6,949 bases of DNA from NCBI GenBank assembly GCA_023388235.1, contig JAEWGQ010000079.1:1-6949 (forward strand). The letters run 5' to 3'. A program made the translations under genes and the position numbers. The notes beneath the pieces are model-generated. The model was not told the DNA's origin and made no database searches. It saw nothing but the letters and a program-made list of their open reading frames with translations. This document shows positions 1-5,253 of the stretch, piece by piece; positions within the stretch are counted from its first letter, which is position 1, and each line of letters begins with the position of its first letter. This DNA comes from Actinomycetes bacterium. Lineage in GTDB: Bacteria > Actinomycetota > Actinomycetes > Actinomycetales > Cellulomonadaceae.

Positions 1-1247
1 ACCGAGCGCCGCGGCTCGAGCAGCCCGCCGAGGCCCGCGTCGGCGGTGTCCTCGAGCAGCGGACGCGCGGCGGGCGCCAGCAGCGGGGTGCGGGCGAGCC
101 GCTCGACCAGCCGCTCACGCAGCGCGCCGTCGAGCCAGCCTCCGGGCAGCCCCGTTGGGACCAGCGCCAAGGGGTCATCCCCGGCGTCGGCGAGGGTGGT
201 CGCGAGCCGCGCGTACACGTCAGCCGCATGGTCGAGCACCGCGTCGGTGAGCGGCCCCCGTGCCACATGGCGCCGTGCGGGGTCGAGCGGGAGCGTCGCC
301 ACCAGCAGCGCCGGGACGCCGCATGGCTCGTCGGTGGGCGTCGGCGCATGCACCACGCGGTCCCAGTGGGCCCCCGCCCCCGCGACGGGCACCGCCCAGG
401 CGACCCGCCATGCGCGCGCGTCACGCTCCTCGACAGGCCGATCGGCGAGCAACGCCAGGTCGAGCTCGCCCTGCGCGGACGCCACATGCCACCGCTCGCC
501 CACCTGCGCGATGCGACGCACCGGCTGCTCGGCGCCGTCGTCCTCGACGACGATCTCCACGAGCCCGGGCAGCGCCAGCAGCAACGGATCACCCACTGCG
601 GCGAGCAGCGCGCGCACCTCGTCCGTGGCGACCTCGTCGCGCAGCTCGAGCACCACAGCCGTGTCGTAACCGGTGGGCGGGGCGCCCTCGGCGGGCAACG
701 GCAGCCGCAGGGCAGGCAGGGAGCCGTCCCGGCGGCGCACCTCCTCCGCCAGCGCGGGCAGCTCGGCGGCAGCCTCGGCGAGCAGCTCGCGGGTGTCCGC
801 GAGCGAGAAGCGCACCCCGCCCGACGTGGACAGCACCGAGACCTCGTCGGCGACGGAGCGCACCGCGGCGAACCCCACCCCGAACCGGCCGACGACTCCG
901 GGAGCCGCCCGGCCCTGGCCCTCCTGCGCGTCCCGCTTCGCCGACGCGCGCATCGACGCGAGCGACGCGACCCCGGCGGCATCGAGCGGCGCGCCGGTGT
1001 TCGCCGCGACAAGCACAGCGCCGTCTGGTGTGGTGGCGAGCCGCAGCAGCAGCCTGCCCGGCACGCCCGCACGGGTGGCGGCGTCCGACGCGTTCTGCGC
1101 CAGCTCGACGAGCACACGGTCGCGGTAGTACCCGCGGGCGTGGTCCTCCTCGGCGTTCGCGTCCTCGCGCAGGCGCGCGGGGTCCGCGCGCCACGTCCCC
1201 AGCACCCGCTCCCGCAGGTCGCGGGTGCCGAGGACGTCGGCGGTCAC
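1..1247 (-). CDS. Sacsin/Hsp90-like GHKL ATPase, N-terminal part (3' end outside window)
   Basis: Large ATPase of the actinobacterial Hsp90/sacsin N-terminal type; 415 residues are visible and the gene runs off the left edge. Seen directly: an N-box (ELAQNASDA, about residues 48-56), a G1-like segment ANTGAPL (82-88) and a G2 glycine loop GRFGVGF (120-126). Together these define a GHKL (Bergerat) ATP-binding fold. The segment after about residue 230 resembles no domain I recognise. The GTG start overlaps the DUF3027 stop in GTGA. No in-frame ATG occurs before residue 99, which lies beyond the N-box, so the GTG is the best start; only a short GGAG sits just upstream, which suggests translation coupled to the previous gene. 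Known for the family: Hsp90-fold ATP binding in chaperone-like proteins. Inferred: a cytoplasmic chaperone or remodelling role, with substrate unknown. Third codon positions are slightly less G/C-rich than in the neighbours (about 33 A/T endings in 415 codons). Confidence 0.85.
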   Translation of the reverse strand, partial: MTADVLGTRDLRERVLGTWRADPARLREDANAEEDHARGYYRDRVLVELAQNASDAATRAGVPGRLLLRLATTPDGAVLVAANTGAPLDAAGVASLASMRASAKRDAQEGQGRAAPGVVGRFGVGFAAVRSVADEVSVLSTSGGVRFSLADTRELLAEAAAELPALAEEVRRRDGSLPALRLPLPAEGAPPTGYDTAVVLELRDEVATDEVRALLAAVGDPLLLALPGLVEIVVEDDGAEQPVRRIAQVGERWHVASAQGELDLALLADRPVEERDARAWRVAWAVPVAGAGAHWDRVVHAPTPTDEPCGVPALLVATLPLDPARRHVARGPLTDAVLDHAADVYARLATTLADAGDDPLALVPTGLPGGWLDGALRERLVERLARTPLLAPAARPLLEDTADAGLGGLLEPRRS

Positions 1248-2146
1248 GGCTCCGGCTGGGCGGCGGGCGGGTCGGGGACGACCTCGGCCTCGGCGGTCAC
1301 CTCGGCCACCTCGACGGCGACCTCGGCGGGCGCGCCGGCCGCCGGCTCCTGCGCGGCGGCCTCCTGCGGCGAGCGTGCGGGCTCGTCCGCCGGCTCGCGG
1401 GCCACCACGGTCGGCTCGACCACGAGGTCCCGGGCGACGGGCACGTCCGGCCACTCGGACGGCCGCGGCTCGACGTCGGTCTCGGAGTGCGCGCCGCAGC
1501 CGTGCTCGAACGCGACGACCTTGCCGTCGTCCGGCGACCACTCGTTGACGCAGACGCCGAACACGGTGCCCAGCGGCCCCTGCAGCGGCACGAGGAACCC
1601 GCACGTCAGGCACGGCTCGGCGGACGCGACGGACCCGGCGGTCGCGGGGCCCTGCCGGCCGCGGTACCAGCGCTCGGCGGCCTCGGAGATGCCGACGGGC
1701 GACAGCACGCGGTTGCGCGCGAGGGCGAGCTCGCCGATCGCGACCTCGTCGACCTCCGGGTCGCCGGTCGGCACGAAGCCGGGCTCCAGGCGGGGGTCGT
1801 CGGGGCGGAACGGCAGGACGTCCCCGGGGCCGATGTCGCCCGGGCGCAGCCGCTCGTCCCACGGCACCCACGCCGGCGCGAGGATCGCGTCGTCCCCGGG
1901 CAGCAGCACGGCCTCGCACACGGTGGCGGTGCGGGCGCGCGGCACCCGGGACAGCGTGACCGTCCACACCCAGCCGCGGTAGCCGCGCGCGGTGCACGCG
2001 AACCGGTGGGAGACCAGCCGGTCCGCCTCGACGGTGTACCCGAGGTGCTCGCCGACGTCGGAGGCGTGCTCCGCGATCTCGAGCGCCGCGGCGCGCGCGA
2101 GCTCGACGGCGCCGCCGAGCACCGCGTCCTGGGTCGCCGCTGCCAT
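1244..2146 (-). CDS. DUF3027 family protein with Cys/His cluster
   Basis: A 300-residue conserved actinobacterial protein that I recognise as DUF3027; its function is unknown. Residues 1-160 form a mixed helical and strand region, with an aromatic patch around RGYRGWVWTVTLSR (55-68) and PAWVPWDERLRPGD (91-104). Next comes a candidate metal site: C179 and C182 (CLTC), C199, then H215, C217 and H220 in the HGCGAH segment. This looks like a zinc-ribbon-type arrangement, though metal binding is an inference. Residues 222-300 are a low-complexity tail rich in Ala, Glu, Pro and Val, probably disordered. The start chosen is the ATG one base after the cold shock gene stop (TGAGATG); the frame stays open further upstream, but there it only reads antisense-like sequence through the cold shock gene. 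The stop overlaps the start of the ATPase gene by 4 nt. The spacing on both sides argues for one transcript with coupled translation. Confidence 0.9.
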   Translation of the reverse strand: MAAATQDAVLGGAVELARAAALEIAEHASDVGEHLGYTVEADRLVSHRFACTARGYRGWVWTVTLSRVPRARTATVCEAVLLPGDDAILAPAWVPWDERLRPGDIGPGDVLPFRPDDPRLEPGFVPTGDPEVDEVAIGELALARNRVLSPVGISEAAERWYRGRQGPATAGSVASAEPCLTCGFLVPLQGPLGTVFGVCVNEWSPDDGKVVAFEHGCGAHSETDVEPRPSEWPDVPVARDLVVEPTVVAREPADEPARSPQEAAAQEPAAGAPAEVAVEVAEVTAEAEVVPDPPAAQPEP

Positions 2147-2147
2147 C

Positions 2148-2531
2148 TCAGGCCTCGAGGTCGTCGGCGACGGCCCGCAGCAGCGCGGCGACCTGGGTGG
2201 CGCGGGACTTCTCGGGGTAGCGGCCGCGGCGCAGGTCGTTGCCCACCCGGTCCAGCACCTTGATGAGGTCCTCGACGATGATCGCCATGTCGTCCGCGGG
2301 CTTGCGCGCGGCCTTCGCCACGGACGGGACGGGGTCGAGCAGCTTGACCGCGAGCGCCTGGGGGCCGCGGCGGCCGTCGGCGACGCCGAAGTCGACCCGG
2401 GTGCCGGGCTTCGGGGTGCCGATGCCCGCGGGGAGGGCGGAGGCGTGCAGGAACACCTCGGTGCCGTCGTCGGCGGCGATGAAGCCGAAGCCGCGATCGG
2501 TGTCGAACCACTTGACCTTGCCGGTGGGCAC
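2148..2531 (-). CDS. Cold shock protein with C-terminal extension (CspB type)
   Basis: A 127-residue cytoplasmic nucleic-acid-binding protein. Residues 1-65 are a cold shock domain: PTGKVKWFD at the N-terminus, the RNP1-like RGFGFI (13-18) and the RNP2-like VFLHAS (26-31). This family binds single-stranded RNA or DNA and acts as an RNA chaperone. The domain is followed by about 60 residues that ordinary 65-70 residue Csp proteins lack. They include a helical segment (IIVEDLIKVLDRV, 84-96), the motif RRGRYPEKSR (101-110) and a final helix. From memory, Mycobacterium tuberculosis CspB has the same layout, including an RKGRYPD-like motif. The GTG start at 2531 is chosen because family members begin MPTGKVKW and AGGGG lies 6 nt upstream. 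A longer in-frame GTG start at 2588 would add 19 residues, but these run through the palindrome and match nothing in the family. The DUF3027 gene follows after 1 nt. Confidence 0.93.
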   Translation of the reverse strand: MPTGKVKWFDTDRGFGFIAADDGTEVFLHASALPAGIGTPKPGTRVDFGVADGRRGPQALAVKLLDPVPSVAKAARKPADDMAIIVEDLIKVLDRVGNDLRRGRYPEKSRATQVAALLRAVADDLEA

Positions 2532-2537
2532 TGCGAT

Positions 2538-2542
2538 CCCCT
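2538..2542 (-). promoter_or_regulatory. Ribosome binding site of the cold shock gene
   Basis: AGGGG on the minus strand ends 6 nt before the GTG at 2531. It decides in favour of the GTG start over the longer in-frame GTG at 2588. Confidence 0.7.
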
Positions 2543-2561
2543 GATGTCGTCGGAAGCGAGC

Positions 2562-2581
2562 ACGGCCCGACGTCGGGCCGT
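2562..2581. repeat. 20-bp perfect palindrome in the cold shock gene leader
   Basis: The half-site ACGGCCCGAC is followed immediately by its exact reverse complement. It lies 31-50 nt upstream of the GTG start of the cold shock gene and just downstream of a candidate -10 box, so it would fall at the 5' end of the transcript. It could be a protein-binding operator or, if transcribed, a leader hairpin; with no unpaired loop bases, an RNA hairpin would have to open two or more central pairs. No T-run follows on either strand, so a canonical terminator for the upstream EAL-HDOD gene is less likely. Confidence 0.6.
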
Positions 2582-2589
2582 ACGTCACC

Positions 2590-2595
2590 AGGCTA
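2590..2595 (-). promoter_or_regulatory. Candidate -10 box for the cold shock operon
   Basis: TAGCCT on the minus strand fits the actinobacterial -10 pattern TANNNT. Transcription would begin near 2583, giving a leader of about 50 nt. The hexamer 17 nt further upstream (CGGTGG) is a poor -35. The call rests on one hexamer plus position. A 9-bp direct repeat (CACCGCCGC on the plus strand at 2600-2608 and 2614-2622) covers the -35 area, but in DNA this GC-rich it may be chance. Confidence 0.35.
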
Positions 2596-2634
2596 CCGGC
2601 ACCGCCGCTCCCCCACCGCCGCGATCCCGGGCCC

Positions 2635-3924
2635 TCAGCCGAAGGCGACCCCGTCCGCGTCGTCCTCGCCGCCGTCCAGGGCCTGCAGCCGCGTGGAGGG
2701 CTGGTAGACGGTGGCGAGCAGCGCGCGGGCCTCGCGCAGGGCGGTCAGGTACACGAGCGACACGTGCAGCGCGGAGTACGGCGAGCGGATGCTCGGCGAG
2801 GACTCCTCGGCGATCGCGTCCAGGTAGGCGTCGAGCACGTCGCAGGCGGCGAGCACCCGCGCGCTGGGCTGCGAGCGGTGCAGCTCCGGGTCGAGGTCCG
2901 CCACCGGCACGTCCAGCAGCTCGGACACGATGCGGACCAGCGCCTCGGTCGACGCCTCGAGCGGGTCCTGCGGGGCGAGGATCTCGGCGGCGCGGGTGCG
3001 GGCCAGCGCCATCAGCGGGATCTCGTCGTCGTGGTGCCCGGCGGTCGCCAGGACCTCCAGCACGAGCATCGCGCGCAGCCGCTCCCGCCCGAGCAGCACG
3101 AGCGCCTGGTGCAGGTTGCGCACCGTGCGCCCGGCGCCGGACACGGAGTTCACGACGCGGAAGACCTTCAGCGCGATGGCGGGGTCGGCGGCCGTGAGGC
3201 GGGCGAGCCGCCGGTAGGAGACGCCCGGGTCGCCGAGCTGCACGAGCAGCCGGCCGGCGACCATCGCGTGGTGGGCGAGCGCGGGCCGCGTCAGCACCGT
3301 CGGGCGGCGGAAGTGGTACCCCTGGAACAGGTCGAAGCCGGCGTCCTGCGCGGCGAGGAAGTCCTCCTCGTCCTCGACGTGCTCGGCGATCAGGGCGGCC
3401 GTGGGGGCCTCGCGGCGCAGCCGGGCGGCGAACGGCGCCAGGCGGTCGCCGACGTCGGACATGTCGACCTTGACGTAGTCGGCCAGCGGCAGCAGCCGCC
3501 ACCGGGCGTCCCCGGGCACGAAGTCGTCCAGCGCGATGCCGAAGCCGAGGGTCCGCAGCCGCTCGATGCCGGCCACGACCTCGTCGTCCCCGGGCACCTG
3601 CTCCAGCACCTCGAGCACGACGCGGTGCGGGTCGAGCGCCACGGGCAGCTCGTCGACGATGAACGACCGCGGCACGTTGACGAACAGGTCCCCGTTGCCG
3701 GCCAGGTCCTCGACGCCGAACTCCGTCAGGGTCGCGACGATGACCGTCGCGGTCGCCCGGTTGTCGTCGATGCCCGGGCGGACGCCGGACTCCTCGGCGT
3801 CGGCGCTGGCGCGGAACAGCAGCTCGTGCCCGATGGGGCGGCTCAGGACGTCGTAGATGCCCTGCCGCGCGACGCACACCTCGTGCGTCGCTCCGGGCAG
3901 GTGCCCGGCGGTGATCGGGGCCAT
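2635..3924 (-). CDS. EAL-HDOD two-domain signalling protein (YuxH type)
   Basis: A 429-residue cytoplasmic protein with an N-terminal EAL domain (about 14-210) and a C-terminal HDOD domain (about 215-400). The length is typical of the YuxH family of EAL-plus-modified-HD proteins. The opening ARQGIYDVLSRPIGHELLFR (19-38) matches the family's usual start. EAL landmarks: E34 in HELLFR, N83 in FVNV, E105 in LEVLE, D133-D134 in DDF, K152 and D154 in VKVD, E181 in AEHVED and Q201 in FQGYHF. The EAL domain normally cleaves or binds c-di-GMP. HDOD landmarks are LTAADPAIALKVFRVVNS (243-260) and LHQALVLLGRERLRAMLVLE (271-290), with no HD phosphohydrolase ligands. The acidic C-terminus (418-429) is probably flexible. 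The ATG is chosen for its strong GGAAGGGA site 5 nt upstream; in-frame starts further up, such as ATG at 4008, lack one. There are no membrane segments or sensory domain. The protein is probably an effector or adaptor; the output is unknown. Confidence 0.92.
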   Translation of the reverse strand: MAPITAGHLPGATHEVCVARQGIYDVLSRPIGHELLFRASADAEESGVRPGIDDNRATATVIVATLTEFGVEDLAGNGDLFVNVPRSFIVDELPVALDPHRVVLEVLEQVPGDDEVVAGIERLRTLGFGIALDDFVPGDARWRLLPLADYVKVDMSDVGDRLAPFAARLRREAPTAALIAEHVEDEEDFLAAQDAGFDLFQGYHFRRPTVLTRPALAHHAMVAGRLLVQLGDPGVSYRRLARLTAADPAIALKVFRVVNSVSGAGRTVRNLHQALVLLGRERLRAMLVLEVLATAGHHDDEIPLMALARTRAAEILAPQDPLEASTEALVRIVSELLDVPVADLDPELHRSQPSARVLAACDVLDAYLDAIAEESSPSIRSPYSALHVSLVYLTALREARALLATVYQPSTRLQALDGGEDDADGVAFG

Positions 3925-3929
3925 GCGGG

Positions 3930-3937
3930 TCCCTTCC
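3930..3937 (-). promoter_or_regulatory. Ribosome binding site of the EAL-HDOD gene
   Basis: GGAAGGGA on the minus strand ends 5 nt before the ATG at 3924. It is the strongest such site in the window and fixes this start against several in-frame upstream ATG and GTG codons between 3925 and 4008. Confidence 0.8.
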
Positions 3938-3970
3938 GGTCGGCCGCCCTGGTCTCGGGCCGCACTGTGG

Positions 3971-4023
3971 CGTGACACCTGGTTCATCGGCATCGTGACC
4001 GCAGACATGAGGCCCGTGACCGC
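3971..4023. repeat. Three direct CGTGAC copies upstream of EAL-HDOD
   Basis: CGTGAC occurs on the plus strand at 3971-3976, 3994-3999 and 4015-4020. The last two extend to a perfect 9-bp match (CGTGACCGC at 3994-4002 and 4015-4023). The spacings are 23 and 21 bp, near two helical turns, so bound proteins would sit on the same DNA face. The copies lie in the 112-bp gap between the amidohydrolase stop and the EAL-HDOD start. I infer a possible operator; the binding protein is unknown and chance repetition is possible. Confidence 0.4.
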
Positions 4024-4036
4024 GCGGACCGGCTGC

Positions 4037-5251
4037 TCAGCCCTCCGCGAGGCGGTCCAGGGCCAGCGCCGCGAGGACCGCGGGCCCGACCGCGAGCGCC
4101 TCCTCGGCGAACCGCGCACCCGGGGCGTGGTTGTACGCGGCGGTGCGCGGGTCCGTCCCGGCGGGCGTCGCGCCGAGGCCCAGGTACGCGCCGGGCACCT
4201 CCTGCAGGACGTAGGAGAAGTCCTCGGCACCGGGCAGCGGCTGCGGCGCCGGCAGGTACGCCTGCTCCCCGAACAGGGCGCGTGCGAGCCCCGCGACCCG
4301 CTCCACCTCGGCGGGCGTGTTCACCGTGACGGGGTAGCCGGGGCGGTAGTCGACGGTGGCCGTCAGCCCGTGCGCCGCGGCGATGCCCTCGCACACCCGG
4401 GCGAAGCGCTCCGGGACGCGCTCGTGCGCCTCCTGCGAGAAGGACCGGACCGTCGCCTCGATCCGCGCCTCGGCCGGGATGACGTTGTCGGTGGTGCCCG
4501 CGTCGATCCGCCCGACGGTGACGACGACGGGGTCGAACGCGTCGAACTGGCGGGTCACCATCTGCTGCAGCGCGAGCACGATCTCCGCGGCGACCGGCAC
4601 GGGGTCCAGCGCCAGGTGCGGCATGGACCCGTGGCCGCCCCGGCCGTGCACCGTGACGTGCACGGTGTCGGCGGCGGCCAGCAGCGTGCCCGGGCGGCTG
4701 GTGACCAGGCCGGCGGGCAGGATCGCGGACATCACGTGCAGGCCGTAGGCGGCCACGACCCGCTCGCCGGCGGCGTCCAGCACGCCCTCCTCGATCATGC
4801 GGCGCGCGCCGGCGTCGCCCTCCTCCCCCGGCTGGAACATCAGCACGACCGAGCCGGGCAGCTCCGCCCGGCGGGCGGCCAGCAGCCGCGCGGCGCCGAC
4901 CAGCCCGGCGGTGTGCAGGTCGTGCCCGCACGCGTGCATCACGCCGGGCTCCTGCGACGCGAACGGCTCGCCGGGCTCCTCGGTCACCGGCAGCGCGTCC
5001 ATGTCGCCCCGCAGCAGCACCGCGGGCCCGGGCCGCCCGCCGCGCAGCACCGCGACGACGGACGACAGGCCGGTGCCCGTGCTGACCTCGAGGTCGAGGG
5101 GCGCCAGGGCCTCGAGCACCAGGGCCTGCGTGCGCGGCAGGTCGAGGCCGAGCTCGGGGGTGCGGTGCAGGGCGCGCCGCAGGGCGACCACCTCGGGGAG
5201 CTGCGCGGCGGCCTCGGCGCGCAGCGCGGACAGGACGGCGGGGTCCAGCAT
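4037..5251 (-). CDS. M20D-family metal-dependent amidohydrolase
   Basis: A 404-residue enzyme of the M20 peptidase, subfamily D type (HipO / N-acyl-amino-acid and IAA-conjugate amidohydrolases), which hydrolyses amide bonds of N-acylated amino acids or related conjugates. Signatures in order: RRALHRTPELG (25-35), LLRGDMDALPV (79-89), HACGHD with ligands C108 and H110 (106-111), PGEEG with the Glu pair E143-E144 (141-145), GLH with H172, HGRGGHGSMPHLALDPV (202-218) from the lid or dimerisation domain, and NH with H375 near the end. The full metal and catalytic set is present and the length is normal, so it should be active. There is no signal peptide, so it is cytoplasmic. The ATG is chosen because GGAGG lies 7 nt upstream and the family N-terminus fits; the frame is open far upstream, but only as a shadow of the transporter gene. 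It begins 2 nt after the transporter stop, so the two are probably coupled. The exact substrate cannot be read from sequence. Confidence 0.93.
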   Translation of the reverse strand: MLDPAVLSALRAEAAAQLPEVVALRRALHRTPELGLDLPRTQALVLEALAPLDLEVSTGTGLSSVVAVLRGGRPGPAVLLRGDMDALPVTEEPGEPFASQEPGVMHACGHDLHTAGLVGAARLLAARRAELPGSVVLMFQPGEEGDAGARRMIEEGVLDAAGERVVAAYGLHVMSAILPAGLVTSRPGTLLAAADTVHVTVHGRGGHGSMPHLALDPVPVAAEIVLALQQMVTRQFDAFDPVVVTVGRIDAGTTDNVIPAEARIEATVRSFSQEAHERVPERFARVCEGIAAAHGLTATVDYRPGYPVTVNTPAEVERVAGLARALFGEQAYLPAPQPLPGAEDFSYVLQEVPGAYLGLGATPAGTDPRTAAYNHAPGARFAEEALAVGPAVLAALALDRLAEG

Positions 5252-5253
5252 GG

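Noticed and set aside
46..2263. Long plus-strand open frames across the left part (46-669, 228-1982, 260-2263)
   Set aside because: They are antisense to the ATPase, DUF3027 and cold shock genes, have Arg/Pro/Ala/Ser-rich low-complexity translations and no family motifs; this is typical of frames opened by very high G+C.
1244..2563. A 439-residue version of DUF3027
   Set aside because: The additional residues are a shadow of the cold shock gene and have a Ser/Pro/Arg-rich composition; the ATG at 2146 is directly after the cold shock stop.
2562..2581. Palindrome as a rho-independent terminator of EAL-HDOD
   Set aside because: No T-run follows the dyad in either direction and there are no separate loop bases; an operator or leader element fits its position better.
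2635..4230. A 531-residue version of EAL-HDOD starting inside the amidohydrolase gene
   Set aside because: The family N-terminus and the strong ribosome binding site both point to the ATG at 3924; the extension overlaps the amidohydrolase end.
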